DNA of 64,000 nucleotides from Trichocoleus sp. FACHB-46 (lineage in GTDB: Bacteria; Cyanobacteriota; Cyanobacteriia; FACHB-46), in the NCBI RefSeq assembly GCF_014695385.1, contig NZ_JACJOD010000013.1:1-64000 (forward strand), read 5' to 3'. The notes beneath the pieces are model-generated. The model worked only from the letters and a program-made list of their open reading frames with translations. It had not been told where the DNA came from and made no database searches. Position 1 is the stretch's first letter. Each line of letters starts with the position of its first letter. Shown here in pieces: positions 45,950 through 55,766 of the stretch. The translations under genes were made by a program, and so were the position numbers.

Positions 45950-47334
45950 AATTTCGCGATGGGTTGTTGAAACTGAGTACAGGATCGCACAAATCGAGCG
46001 GCTAGTTCGGGTCGGCTCCCCCAGTGCAAATGTAAATAGGAGGCATGCACTTGCTGCGATCGCCAGCCTTCTAGACTGGGTGCTTCTTGCGACGATGGGT
46101 CATAGCGCCAAGTTTGAAATAAGGGTTGGGGCGTAGTTTCAGTCAGAGTTGAGCGGTGAAATTCGTGGCCGCAAACCGTAGTGCCTGCCGCGATTAAGGA
46201 ACTGTTTTGTTGCGCGATCGCCCGTCGGTAGCCCAGAGTTAAACGCCCCCCCATCACAGCAGTAGTCGGCAAAATGCCAACCATTGGCCAAGATTGCTGA
46301 TCAAACCCTTGAATCTGCTGACATAAATACATCAACCCGCCACACTCGGCGTAAGTGGGTAGCCCTGCTTGAATTGCCCGTCGTACCCCATCTCGTCCGC
46401 TAGCGTTATCTGCCAACTGCTCGGCAAAGACTTCAGGAAAACCACCGCCCAAATAAAGCCCTTGTACATCTACTGGCAAATGGGGATCGCTGAGAGGACT
46501 CCAAGAAACGAGTTCTGCACCTAATTGTTCCAGGCAGTCTAAGTTGTCGGCGTAGTAGAAGTTAAAAGCACGATCGCGGGCCACAGCAATTCGCACTTGA
46601 GGCCCAGGAAACAAGTTTTGCTCCTGACCAACTAACGGCTCAGAAGGCTGGGGAGGCGGTGCATCAAGCAACGGCAACAGTTGGGGCCAATCAAAGCAGG
46701 TTTCGCCTAAGTCAGCGAGTCGGTCGATCAAGGAGTTGAACTGATCCAATTCTCCAGTCGGAACTAAACCGAGGTGACGGTCGGGAATCGTGATCTCCGC
46801 TTGGCGACGTAATACACCCAAAATCGGCAAATTGAGCGGCTCTAAAGCTGACTGCAAGAGTTCTAGATGGCGATCGCTGCCAACTCGGTTCAGGACCACA
46901 CCCGCTAATTGAATTCGTGGATCGAACGAACGGTATCCGTGGGCGATCGCTGCTACAGAGCGTGACAAACGGCTGCAATCTAGCACTAGCAAAACTGGAA
47001 TGTTGAGCAGACGGGCAATATGAGCGGTACTAGCACAGTCCTCAGATCCCGTTGCACCATCAAATAGACCCATCACCCCTTCGACTAAGGCACAATCTAC
47101 CCCCGCAACATGACGAGCGAAACATTGCTGAACATAGGCTTCTGAAGTGAGGACGGGATCAAGGTTGCGACAAGCTCGACCTGTCACCTGCGTATGAAAC
47201 ATCGGGTCAATGTAGTCTGGACCGACCTTAAAAGACTGCACCTGCAACCCTCGCCGCTGCAACGCTGCCAACAGCGCTAAAGTCACTGTGGTCTTCCCAA
47301 CCCCACTCCTCTCACCTGCGATCGCCAAAGCCAT
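45943..47334 (-). CDS. cobB: Cobyrinate a,c-diamide synthase
   Basis: The 463-residue amidotransferase converts two side chains of the corrin ring to amides with glutamine and ATP. N-terminal P-loop GERSGVGKTT and VGPDYIDPMFH; C-terminal type 1 glutaminase domain with GLYLGGGFPEVFAEQL and the Cys nucleophile in YAECGGLMYL, and catalytic His near YLHLHWGS. CobB and CbiA are one family; aerobic or anaerobic substrate cannot be told from the sequence. Start ATG 47334. Confidence 0.94.
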   Translation of the reverse strand: MALAIAGERSGVGKTTVTLALLAALQRRGLQVQSFKVGPDYIDPMFHTQVTGRACRNLDPVLTSEAYVQQCFARHVAGVDCALVEGVMGLFDGATGSEDCASTAHIARLLNIPVLLVLDCSRLSRSVAAIAHGYRSFDPRIQLAGVVLNRVGSDRHLELLQSALEPLNLPILGVLRRQAEITIPDRHLGLVPTGELDQFNSLIDRLADLGETCFDWPQLLPLLDAPPPQPSEPLVGQEQNLFPGPQVRIAVARDRAFNFYYADNLDCLEQLGAELVSWSPLSDPHLPVDVQGLYLGGGFPEVFAEQLADNASGRDGVRRAIQAGLPTYAECGGLMYLCQQIQGFDQQSWPMVGILPTTAVMGGRLTLGYRRAIAQQNSSLIAAGTTVCGHEFHRSTLTETTPQPLFQTWRYDPSSQEAPSLEGWRSQQVHASYLHLHWGSRPELAARFVRSCTQFQQPIAKFQ

Positions 47335-47417
47335 AACTGAACCATAAAAAATAAGGTGCTAGCTAGAAATCACCTCATGATGATCTTGCTAACACCTTAA
47401 TAAACTAACTCAGGTAT

Positions 47418-48800
47418 TTACTCGGCTGAGTGGTCCCGCAGTTTAGCAATTTGAGCTGATACAGCTAGGCTTTCTTCGTACAGTGCATCCCGACCCCAAC
47501 TTTGGAGTTGTTGACTGAGCAGATTCTCTGCTTTCTGATCCAATAGAGACGAAACCTGCTGAATTCGGCAGGATTGGGCACCACCCCCCGATTCCATCCG
47601 CATACAACCAGAGGTTTCAGAGCAAAGCACTGTACAACAATCGGCATTGGGATTCGTCGAAGTCAGACGCAGGGCCATCAAGTCACCCCCCACATCGCCA
47701 TAGTCAGCTGTGGGCATTCCGGCTAATTCTGCCTCGATCGGGCGCTGATCAGCCGCGACAAACCGCACTCGCCGCAAATCATAGTCGCCTCCTTCGTACT
47801 CATAAGAGACGGGATGCCACTGGAGCCGACTTGCTAACCAACCTAAGAACATTAAAGCTTGGGTCGGATTGCCTTGCTCGTAGTCAATTGTGACGCGATC
47901 GACTTCTGTTAAGGCAGCCCGACGCTCCGGGGGGTCAAAAGCCTCCGCAGTTAGTTCCTGCCACGGGGCCAACCGTCGCCAGTTCAGGTCAGCAACATGA
48001 GTTCCTTGTTCCAGAAGGCTTTGGACTTTGAGCAGGCCAGTTTCTGCTTCCAAGAAAGTGCTGGAGTCTACGATGACACAGGTAGAAAAACCTGCTAATT
48101 GCCTGAACAAGGCTTGGTTAGGCTCAGGTGTCGCCTTCCACCACAGAAACTTTGGCAGGTCACCAATCAACAGGGAAGAAACCAAGCTGCTGGCCCGATC
48201 TAGCGCTGTTTCTGTGCCTCGTAGAGTAATGTACTCACAGCAAATCAAAGTACTGCGGCTTTGCTTTTGCACAGGGCAGTAAGCAGAAACTTGAGCTGTC
48301 ACCCCTTCATCTTCCCCAGAAACTGGGAATAGAGCGATGATGCGGCAAGGGTTTTGACTGGCGATCGCATCTGCCACCCCTGCTCCCCTAGCATCTCTGG
48401 CATAGGAAGGACTAACCGAGGAAGATTCGTCACTGGCAGCAACGGTACGCTTTTTGGTGAGTTCTTCCTGCAACTTTTGCAGTATTTCGGAAGTGGCTTT
48501 GCCTGTAATAGGTAAACCATAGGTTTCCTGGGCTGTCCTCAGAGCTGCTTCCATACGAGGGCCAGTAATGCCATCAATCGGCCCCGTATAAAAACCGAGA
48601 TCAGCAAGTAAGTGCTGAGTTTCCTCCGGTTCATAAACGATCAAACTAAAAGTAGCAGCCCTCGTTGCCACAGGAAAGGAGCCATCATCACCTGTAGCAC
48701 TGTAACTTTGCCAAATCTTGCCAAGTTCACCGTCAATTTCGCTCAGCGAAACATCTTTGGGAGCTTGTAGAGAAACAACAGGAGAAGACTGTTTAGCCAT
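47418..48800 (-). CDS. opcA: Glucose-6-phosphate dehydrogenase assembly/activator protein OpcA
   Basis: OpcA is an allosteric helper that activates G6PDH in cyanobacteria; the 460-residue length and C-terminal domain (LLIGDLPKFLWWKA, LRRVRFVAADQRP) fit. An unusual part is an N-terminal PGB_1-like unit (about residues 60-110: LLADLGFYTGPIDGITG, then YGLPITGKAT). A Cys-rich stretch follows later (DCCTVLCSETSGC), useful for redox control by thioredoxin, which is known for this pathway. It is the last gene of the fbp-tal-zwf-opcA set, 90 bp after zwf. Confidence 0.93.
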   Translation of the reverse strand: MAKQSSPVVSLQAPKDVSLSEIDGELGKIWQSYSATGDDGSFPVATRAATFSLIVYEPEETQHLLADLGFYTGPIDGITGPRMEAALRTAQETYGLPITGKATSEILQKLQEELTKKRTVAASDESSSVSPSYARDARGAGVADAIASQNPCRIIALFPVSGEDEGVTAQVSAYCPVQKQSRSTLICCEYITLRGTETALDRASSLVSSLLIGDLPKFLWWKATPEPNQALFRQLAGFSTCVIVDSSTFLEAETGLLKVQSLLEQGTHVADLNWRRLAPWQELTAEAFDPPERRAALTEVDRVTIDYEQGNPTQALMFLGWLASRLQWHPVSYEYEGGDYDLRRVRFVAADQRPIEAELAGMPTADYGDVGGDLMALRLTSTNPNADCCTVLCSETSGCMRMESGGGAQSCRIQQVSSLLDQKAENLLSQQLQSWGRDALYEESLAVSAQIAKLRDHSAE

Positions 48801-48890
48801 AGGATTTATTGGGGTAGTTAGGGTTCAGGAATCAGCGTTTTGAGGTTAGAGATGTAGTTCAGTGCTCTTGATGCGCTAGCTACCAAAAAA

Positions 48891-50420
48891 CTACGGCCTC
48901 CGCCAACGATGGCCATCACGGTTCAGCAACAACTCGGCTTCGGCTGGTTCCCACGTACCCGCTTCGTAAGTAGGGATTGAGGTGGGGTCAGTGGGAGATT
49001 CCCAAACTGTCAGGGCAGGAGTCACGACTCGCCAAGCTGCTTCCACTTCATCCGCGCGGGTAAACAGGGTTTGGTCCCCCATCATGCAATCCAGCAATAG
49101 GCGATTGTAAGCATCAGCGTTAGAAACACCGAAGGTAGAGCCGTATTGGAAATCCATATCCACTGAGCGACTTCGCAAGCTCGGCCCTGGCATTTTGGCA
49201 TCAAAGCGCAGAGAAATTCCTTCATTCGGCTGAATTCGTAGCACCAGCACGTTGGGGTTTGCTTGCTGCGTGGCCGACTGGAAAATCAAAAATGGCACTT
49301 CCCGAAACTGAATTGCAATCTCTGTCACCTTCTTGGGCAAACGCTTCCCAGTTCGCAGGTAGAAGGGCACTCCTTGCCAGCGCCAGTTATCTACCACTAG
49401 CTTCATGGCGACATAGGTCGGCGTGGTTGAGTTGGGATCAACGCCCGGCTCTTCGCGATAACCCGCCACTTGCTTGCCCTTCATCCATCCGGCTGTGTAC
49501 TGCCCCCGAATCGCGGAAAACTCTAGGTTATGCTCGTCGGCTAAATGCGTCGCCTGAATCACTTTGACTTTTTCGGTGCGGATACTGTCGGCATCAAGAG
49601 AGTTGGGAGCTTCCATTGCCGTGAGTGAAAACAGCTGCATCAGGTGGTTTTGCACCATATCTCGCAGCGCCCCAGAGCTTTCATAGTAGCCCGCCCGATC
49701 TTCAACCCCAACCGTCTCGCCAACGGTGATCTGTACGTGATCGACAAACTGACGATTCCACAGTGGCTCGAAAATGGCGTTGGCAAAGCGAAACACAAGG
49801 AGGTTTTGAACGGTTTCTTTACCCAAGTAGTGGTCGATGCGATAGACCTGCTCTTCTTTGCAAACCTGGCGCACTACTTGGTTAAGAGATTGGGCCGAGC
49901 CTAAGTCCCGACCAAAAGGCTTCTCAATCACCAAACGGCTTTTCTGGGGATCGGTCAACATGTTGGCTGTGCCCAACTGCCGAATTGCCTCCCCAAAGAA
50001 TTTGGGAGCAACCGCTAAGTAGAAGACGCGATTGCCTCTGGTGCCTCTTTTGCCATCAAGCTCCCCTAAAAATTCTTTGAGCTTGAGATAACTGTCTGGA
50101 TCATCAATGTCACCAGAGAAGTAATACAAACCTTGAGCAAAATCTTGCCAAGCGTCTTCTGAGCCTACCCCATCAGAGAACTGATCGATCCCTTCGCGCA
50201 TTTGTTCGCGGAAGTAGTCGTGACTCCAAGGCCGACGAGCCACTCCCACAATGGTCATTTCAGCGGGTAGTCGCCGTTCTCGCTTGAGCTGGTAGATAGC
50301 AGGCACTAACTTGCGCTGCGCCAAATCCCCTGAGGCACCAAAAATAACCATAATCAGGGGTTCAGGAATTCGTTCCTGCTGCAAACCAACGCGCAGGGGA
50401 TTTTCGAGCAAAGTCACCAT
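48891..50420 (-). CDS. zwf: Glucose-6-phosphate 1-dehydrogenase
   Basis: The 509-residue enzyme starts the oxidative pentose phosphate pathway, making NADPH at night. Seen: Rossmann motif [13 protein letters not shown] near the N-terminus and the active site [16 protein letters not shown]. Length is normal. Start ATG 50420. It lies 90 bp before opcA, its activator. The 238-bp gap to tal contains repeats. Confidence 0.96.
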   Translation of the reverse strand: MVTLLENPLRVGLQQERIPEPLIMVIFGASGDLAQRKLVPAIYQLKRERRLPAEMTIVGVARRPWSHDYFREQMREGIDQFSDGVGSEDAWQDFAQGLYYFSGDIDDPDSYLKLKEFLGELDGKRGTRGNRVFYLAVAPKFFGEAIRQLGTANMLTDPQKSRLVIEKPFGRDLGSAQSLNQVVRQVCKEEQVYRIDHYLGKETVQNLLVFRFANAIFEPLWNRQFVDHVQITVGETVGVEDRAGYYESSGALRDMVQNHLMQLFSLTAMEAPNSLDADSIRTEKVKVIQATHLADEHNLEFSAIRGQYTAGWMKGKQVAGYREEPGVDPNSTTPTYVAMKLVVDNWRWQGVPFYLRTGKRLPKKVTEIAIQFREVPFLIFQSATQQANPNVLVLRIQPNEGISLRFDAKMPGPSLRSRSVDMDFQYGSTFGVSNADAYNRLLLDCMMGDQTLFTRADEVEAAWRVVTPALTVWESPTDPTSIPTYEAGTWEPAEAELLLNRDGHRWRRP

Positions 50421-50443
50421 ATTAGAATTTGTGATTAATTAAT

Positions 50444-50655
50444 GAGTTAAGAGTTAGTGGTTAGCAATTGGCGGTTAGCGCCTAGCGGGTTGGTGCTTAA
50501 CGCTTAGCGGTTGGCTGTTAGCTTGAGAAACTCCTAATAATCCGAGAGGCTGATGGAGTGTCCTAATTAAAGGGAGCAAGAAGGCGATCGCTCTAGGTAA
50601 TTGCCCACAGCGAACCGCCAATCGTCAAAAACTCCTAGAAGCCAACCGCCAGCGC
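50444..50655. repeat. Degenerate short repeats and inverted repeats between tal and zwf
   Basis: Positions 50444-50523 hold a run of imperfect GGTTAGCG/GTTAGTG/CTTAGCGG units, like the short tandem repeats of filamentous cyanobacteria. ATTGGCGGTT (50467-50476) recurs inverted as AACCGCCAAT (50613-50622), and AACCGCCA occurs again around 50644. The arms could pair across about 136 nt in the tal-zwf transcript. Confidence 0.6.
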
Positions 50656-50658
50656 TTT

Positions 50659-51804
50659 CTACACAGGAGAGAGAAGATTGATTTTCTCTTCCAACGCCTG
50701 CATCAGTGAGTGGAAGGGTTGAACGAACTTATCAAGCCCCTCGTGTAATAGTTCAGTCATGACCTGATCGAGATCGATATTGATGTCGGGATCTTTCAGG
50801 TTTTCAATCAGGGTATATGCATGGTCTACGTCAGTTTCAATGCGGCTGGCGACATCGCAATGATCCACACAAGCATCAATGGTGCTGGGGGGTAGGGTGT
50901 TGACGGTATCTGGCCCCACCAAACCATCTACATACATGACATCGCTATAGTCGGGGTTCTTGGTTCCGGTGCTCGCCCACAACAGACGTTGCACATTCGC
51001 ACCCTTTTCAGTCAGGGCTTTCCAACGGTCAGTTTGGATGATTTTTTTGTATTCTTGGTAAGCGATTTTGGCATTAGCGATCGCCACTTTACCCTTCACT
51101 GCTCTCAGCTTGGCTTCTTTTTCGAGGCGATCGACCCCTGCCTTCAGTTGGTTATCAATCGCTTCGTCCACTTTGATGTCAATGCGGCTTAGGAAGAAAC
51201 TGGCAACTGACGCTAGTTTGCTGATGTCTCCACCCGTAGCAACTCGCTTTTCCAGACCCCGAATGTAAGCCCAAGCTGTTTCGATATAGCTATCAACCGA
51301 GAACAGCAGCGTGACGTTGACGTTGATCCCCTCGCTGATCACCTGCTCAACAGCGGGTAGACCTTCTGCGGTACCGGGGATCTTGATCATGACGTTTTCA
51401 CGACCAATTTCGCGATAGTAGCGGCGAGCTTCTTCGATCGTCTTTTGCGTATCGTTAGCGATCGTGGGAGGAACTTCAATGCTTACGTAGCCATCTAGGC
51501 CACCGGATTCGTCGTACACAGCGCGAAAGATATCGCAAGCATTCCGAATGTCATCAAAGATCAACGATTCATAGATCTCTTGGAGCGGCTTGCCAGCCCG
51601 CACTCCTGCTTCAATATCGGCATCGTACATAGCATTGCCGATGATCGCTTTCTCAAAAATGGCTGGGTTGGAAGTGAGTCCGCGAATCCCTTGCTCCTCA
51701 ATCAACCGCTTCAGTTCACCGGATTGAATCAAATCACGGGCCAAGTTATCCATCCAGATACTTTGGCCTTGATCTTTGATTTCTAGTAAATGGTTTGTGG
51801 TCAT
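50659..51804 (-). CDS. tal: Transaldolase
   Basis: The 381-residue enzyme moves dihydroxyacetone units between sugar phosphates. Family features: GLTSNPAIFEKAI near the N-terminus, the Schiff-base lysine in NVMIKIPGT, and NVTLLFSVDSY. It matches the longer transaldolase type (about 365-390 aa) often next to zwf and opcA. Start ATG 51804; second gene of the set, 74 bp after fbp. Confidence 0.95.
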   Translation of the reverse strand: MTTNHLLEIKDQGQSIWMDNLARDLIQSGELKRLIEEQGIRGLTSNPAIFEKAIIGNAMYDADIEAGVRAGKPLQEIYESLIFDDIRNACDIFRAVYDESGGLDGYVSIEVPPTIANDTQKTIEEARRYYREIGRENVMIKIPGTAEGLPAVEQVISEGINVNVTLLFSVDSYIETAWAYIRGLEKRVATGGDISKLASVASFFLSRIDIKVDEAIDNQLKAGVDRLEKEAKLRAVKGKVAIANAKIAYQEYKKIIQTDRWKALTEKGANVQRLLWASTGTKNPDYSDVMYVDGLVGPDTVNTLPPSTIDACVDHCDVASRIETDVDHAYTLIENLKDPDINIDLDQVMTELLHEGLDKFVQPFHSLMQALEEKINLLSPV

Positions 51805-51878
51805 AACAATCCTTATTTAATTCCTTAAATTTCTTGTGGTAGCAGCAACGCAACTCAGTTTTGTTGCAGAGTAGCCAG

Positions 51879-52946
51879 TTATCGTTTGGCTGCCATCAGC
51901 CTTTCGTCTTGTTCGCGATCGCGCTCCTGAATAAAAGATTCAACTAGCGTCACATCTTCTTTACTGCCAATAATTAGGGGGCTACGAGCATGCAGTTTGT
52001 CAGGCACTACATCAAGAATGTCTTGAGTGCCAGCGCTGGCTCTTCCCCCGGCTTGCTCAATCAAAAAAGCGAGCGGAGCAGTCTCATACAGGAGGCGTAA
52101 CTTACCTTCTGGCTTCTTCACTGTGCCCGGATAAAGAAAAACACCGCCTTGGAACAAAATGCGATGAATATCTCCGACTAAGGCACCGCTATAACGAGCC
52201 GTATACCCCTCATGGCGATGCACATAACGGATATAGTCCCGAATTGATTCTTCCCATTGCCAGAAGTTACCTTCGTTGACGCTGTAAACAGGTCCGTGGT
52301 GAGGAATGCGAATGTTTTCGTTTGATAAAATAAACTCGCCTAAGCTGGGATCAAGAGTAAACGCATGCACTCCGGTTCCCATCGAGTAAACCAACATCGT
52401 GCTAGGGCCATAGAGTACATAACCCGCAGCAATCTGCTTTCGTCCGCTCTGGAGTAGGTCACTCGCGGTACCATCATCTTCCCCTTCTTGTTGGCGAATG
52501 GCAAAGATGGAGCCGACATTAATATTGATATCTACATTGGAAGAACCATCAATTGGGTCATAAAGGAGCGTGTAGCGACCAATCGGACAGTTTTCTGGAA
52601 TGTAGTAAGGCTGCTCCATCTCCTCAGATGCGAGGCGGCAAACCAGCCCACTCTGCTTAAACACAGAGATGAAGACCTCGTTGGCATAGACATCCATCTT
52701 CTTGACCGTCTCTCCCTGGACATTGATGTCTCCTGTAACCCCCAGGACGTTTTCCATCAACCCAGCGCGACTGAGACGACGAGCAATCAGCTTCGCCGCT
52801 AAGCCAATCCGACCCATGATAGCGCTCAAGTCTTGAGCATCGGCGGAAAAGCTGTGTAATTGCTGTAATACGTGGCGAGATAAAGTCGTGCAATCGCGGT
52901 CCAGGCTACGTTCTCCCTGTACCAAAGGTTGTTGAGCATCAACCAC
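51879..52946 (-). CDS. fbp: Fructose-1,6-bisphosphatase class I
   Basis: The 355-residue enzyme makes fructose 6-phosphate. Metal site: [20 protein letters not shown] (D and E side chains), substrate region [22 protein letters not shown] (in parts). I start at GTG 52946 because AGGAGGA (52953-52959) is six bases upstream and the protein then begins just before [17 protein letters not shown], as relatives do. A TTG at 52997 would add 17 residues through the ribosome site. It heads fbp-tal-zwf-opcA, a known cyanobacterial cluster. Confidence 0.94.
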   Translation of the reverse strand: MVDAQQPLVQGERSLDRDCTTLSRHVLQQLHSFSADAQDLSAIMGRIGLAAKLIARRLSRAGLMENVLGVTGDINVQGETVKKMDVYANEVFISVFKQSGLVCRLASEEMEQPYYIPENCPIGRYTLLYDPIDGSSNVDININVGSIFAIRQQEGEDDGTASDLLQSGRKQIAAGYVLYGPSTMLVYSMGTGVHAFTLDPSLGEFILSNENIRIPHHGPVYSVNEGNFWQWEESIRDYIRYVHRHEGYTARYSGALVGDIHRILFQGGVFLYPGTVKKPEGKLRLLYETAPLAFLIEQAGGRASAGTQDILDVVPDKLHARSPLIIGSKEDVTLVESFIQERDREQDERLMAAKR

Positions 52947-53459
52947 GTCTTCTCCTCCTGATCTAGTGAGTGTTAGTAAAGAACTCACTGAGTTCAAAAC
53001 CTGGCTATTTCTGCCTTCTATATTAGAGAGGGATTCCCAAACTGAAATCTGACTTTAGGTAAACTACAGAAACTGAGATAAAAGTATTCACAGTTTCACG
53101 ACCCAGGTAGCGATCGTTGTCATAATCCCACTTCAGCTGACTGCACGCATGCTTCTTCGCTTTGTGATTATTAGCAGCCAGCCAAGGGAGAGTCTGCCGC
53201 TTCTACCCTGTGTCGTAACTTAGGTGTGAGCAATCACTCACGTCTCTATACTCCTATTCTAGAGAGTGAATTGTCTAACTAGGGTTGCGCACAGTCAGCG
53301 GCACCCGCCCAGAGGTTTTCTCTAAGTTGTCAAATGCTAAGCCAGCCAGTGGGAGGTGTAACAGTCACTTCTGCTACAAAATACAAAGTTTTACGCTTTG
53401 CAAAGCAAAACTTGAACCAGTGATGGCAGACGCCTTAATACCCTGAAGCGGAATGAAAG
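52947..53459. other. Intergenic region fbp to recQ
   Basis: About 500 bp holding the promoter and leader of the fbp-tal-zwf-opcA set (right to left) and the recQ terminator. No ORF was supported. A small inverted pair CTCTATACTCCTATTCTAGAG (split arms CTCTA/TAGAG near 53244-53265) is present. Confidence 0.4.
53387..53411 (-). terminator. Terminator of recQ
   Basis: On the minus strand AGTTTTGCTTTGCAAAGCGTAAAACT (arms AGTTTT/AAAACT with inner GCTTT/AAAGC) is followed by TTGTATTTTG. It lies about 50 bp after the recQ stop. Confidence 0.65.
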
Positions 53460-54914
53460 TCAACTTTGGCAGCAATCGCAGTGCCCACACCGAAAATTAG
53501 TTGCCTCTGCGGCGAAGCCAAAAGCGCTTAACAAAAACTGCCAGCGACATTGCCGAGTACGCAGGTAATCCGTCATTTGAGCGATCGCTTGAGTCTGGAG
53601 CTGATTCAAAGTGGTGGAACTTTGATTAGTAGAGGCGATCGCGTAATGAAAGGGATCTTGCCAACGCAGTTGCCCAGCAGCTTGCAACAAAGAGAGGGCG
53701 ATCGCTCCATCGGGAAACTGGCGTGATACGGCTTCTACGGTGCCTTGGCGAGGAAATTTGTGGATTAATTGGCTAGCAATTTGCTGTTGCGATCGCAGCT
53801 TATCAGCAAAAAACTGACGCCGTTGTTTATCTCCTGAATCCAGCCATCCCGTGGGTTCGCTCACCAAGGTCAAGGCGATCGCGGGTTCCCCGTCTCGTCC
53901 CGCTCGACCAATCTCTTGCACATATTCCGAGAGCAAGAAGGGAACGTGAAAATGTATTACCCAGCGACAAGCTGGCTTGTTGATCCCCAGGCCAAAAGCA
54001 GAGGTGCAAATCACAAATTGGGTGTGTCCGTGCAACCAAGCTTGCTCAATGGCGCGACGCTCCTCTGGGCTTAACCCGGCGTGGTAAGCAGTAGTGGTAT
54101 AGCCTTCTTGCTGTAGCCAAGTGACCAAGCTCTCACTATCGCGCCGAGTGCGGACATACACTAAACCTGCTTGCTGCGGTCTCGCCTGAATAAACTGCAA
54201 GAGCTGCTGTTTGCGGCCTCTGGGAGTCCAAGCGGTCTTGACCAACAAGTGCAAATTATCTCGGTAGGGATTGCAGCGAAAAACCTGTGGTTGTCGCAGT
54301 TGCAGAATGTGTTGAATAGTTTTTTGAGCTTGGGGATCAGCCGTAGCGGTAAAAGCTGCGATCGCGATCCGAGTGCCCGGTGGCTTGGTTCGGAGCAGCG
54401 CTGGACGGACGGCACCGAGGCGGTAGTAAGCAGGTCGAAAGCTGTCTCCCCACTGAGCTAGACAATGAGCCTCATCGAGTACCAAACTATTGATTTTCAA
54501 GTTTGGTTGGCATATTCTCTCCCAGACAGCGGGACTCAACAAAGTTTCTGGCGAGAGGTACAGCAACCGCAGCTTTTGTTGTTCTAGCGCCCACAGCGTT
54601 TGTTTGCGCTGTCGAATCGGCAGTTCGCTGTGGAGCAGCGCCGCAGGCAGGCGACGTTGTTGCAGTTCTTGTACTTGGTTCTCCATCAGCGCTACTAAGG
54701 GAGAAACCACTAATGTCAACCCAGGTTGCAGCAAGGCTGGCAATTGAAAACAAATTGACTTACCACCCCCGGTCGGCATGATGCTCAGGGAGTCTCGTTG
54801 GGCTAACAAGCTCTGCACAACTTCAGCTTGTGACGGTCGAAATGCCGAGTAACCCCAAACTTCTTCTAACGTTTGCTGAGCTTGGTTCCAGAGACTGGGT
54901 TGGACTAAATTCAT
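53460..54914 (-). CDS. recQ: ATP-dependent DNA helicase RecQ (short type)
   Basis: The 484-residue superfamily 2 helicase has FRPSQAEVV (Q motif region), MPTGGGKSICFQLPAL (Walker A), DEAHC (motif II), FTATAD (motif III) and QEIGRAGRDG (motif VI). The C-terminus ends in CGHCDCC, a zinc-binding cluster. There is no HRDC domain and the winged-helix part is reduced, as in the short RecQ form of many cyanobacteria. Start ATG 54914; the frame is open for 19 more codons without a better site. Confidence 0.93.
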   Translation of the reverse strand: MNLVQPSLWNQAQQTLEEVWGYSAFRPSQAEVVQSLLAQRDSLSIMPTGGGKSICFQLPALLQPGLTLVVSPLVALMENQVQELQQRRLPAALLHSELPIRQRKQTLWALEQQKLRLLYLSPETLLSPAVWERICQPNLKINSLVLDEAHCLAQWGDSFRPAYYRLGAVRPALLRTKPPGTRIAIAAFTATADPQAQKTIQHILQLRQPQVFRCNPYRDNLHLLVKTAWTPRGRKQQLLQFIQARPQQAGLVYVRTRRDSESLVTWLQQEGYTTTAYHAGLSPEERRAIEQAWLHGHTQFVICTSAFGLGINKPACRWVIHFHVPFLLSEYVQEIGRAGRDGEPAIALTLVSEPTGWLDSGDKQRRQFFADKLRSQQQIASQLIHKFPRQGTVEAVSRQFPDGAIALSLLQAAGQLRWQDPFHYAIASTNQSSTTLNQLQTQAIAQMTDYLRTRQCRWQFLLSAFGFAAEATNFRCGHCDCCQS

Positions 54915-55010
54915 GACTCCGCTCGCGATCGAATACCTGTACCTGTACAGGAACGCACCCTGGCTTAGCATGCCCAGAACTAGAGTTGAGGCTGCGAGCT
55001 AGCAAAGAAC

Positions 55011-55718
55011 CTAAGGATTGATTGCTGTAGCTTTTAGGTTCGGACGATGTTGTTCCAAAACGTGGTAGCACTCTGCCACATTCAATTGTTGTTTTAACGC
55101 TTCTACCAAAGCTGTATAAGCTTCTTGATGCTGTTGCAATAAATTTCGAGCTTTTAGAACAGCCCATCGTTCTTTTTCTTGTCCTTCTCGCTGTGGACGG
55201 CGCAGTTGGACCCAAATAGTACGGAACTTTCGCAGGTCATCTGCGCCTCCCTCGGCATCGCCATAGACCAGCGTTTCTGCCACACCTCCCGCCATCCAAA
55301 CCGTACAGTAGCGCTCTAGGAGTTGGGCGGAAAGGGTGCCTTGTTGTAACTCCGCATCTAGTTCTTGACAGTCAAAGGTGACTCCGCCTTGACCTACTTG
55401 GCCTTGCTTAAAAGCATCCCAAGCACTTAAGGCATACCCTGTGATTGGAATATTGAGCAAATAAGCGACTAGAAAATGTCCTGCTTCGTGATGAATCACG
55501 CGATCGCGATGGGCCGGGGATCGCCTAGCAAACCAATCCACGACCAAGGTGCCACCTGTCCCTTGCCAAGCAAAGCGATCCACCGTGACCAAGCTCATCA
55601 GCGCCACTACCGCGATCGCAGGCACCAGGGGCGAGAGATGGACGAGCGGCCCTAAGAGGCTGGTCATCGTCACGGTAAACACAGAAATAGCAACCAAGTT
55701 AAGCGTGATTTGATTCAT
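55011..55718 (-). CDS. M41-like membrane zinc peptidase without AAA domain
   Basis: The 235-residue protein has two hydrophobic segments at the N-terminus (about 5-25 and 28-48) and a domain resembling the FtsH peptidase part: HHEAGHFLVAYLLNIPI (HEAGH zinc motif). The AAA ATPase of FtsH is missing. It is therefore an ATP-independent membrane-bound protease or a non-proteolytic relative; plastid FtsH-like proteins show similar reductions. Start ATG 55718. It sits in a minus-strand row with the VanY-type gene (48 bp upstream) and recQ. Confidence 0.8.
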   Translation of the reverse strand: MNQITLNLVAISVFTVTMTSLLGPLVHLSPLVPAIAVVALMSLVTVDRFAWQGTGGTLVVDWFARRSPAHRDRVIHHEAGHFLVAYLLNIPITGYALSAWDAFKQGQVGQGGVTFDCQELDAELQQGTLSAQLLERYCTVWMAGGVAETLVYGDAEGGADDLRKFRTIWVQLRRPQREGQEKERWAVLKARNLLQQHQEAYTALVEALKQQLNVAECYHVLEQHRPNLKATAINP

Positions 55719-55766
55719 GCGGCTGACGGAACCATGAAGTTAAGAACGACTCAAGACTACTCAAGA

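Noticed and set aside
54936-54951. Palindrome CCTGTACCTGTACAGG upstream of recQ, looking like a LexA (SOS) box
   Set aside because: The cyanobacterial LexA pattern has GTAC half-sites with a four-base spacer; here the spacer is two bases. Not enough to call an SOS site.
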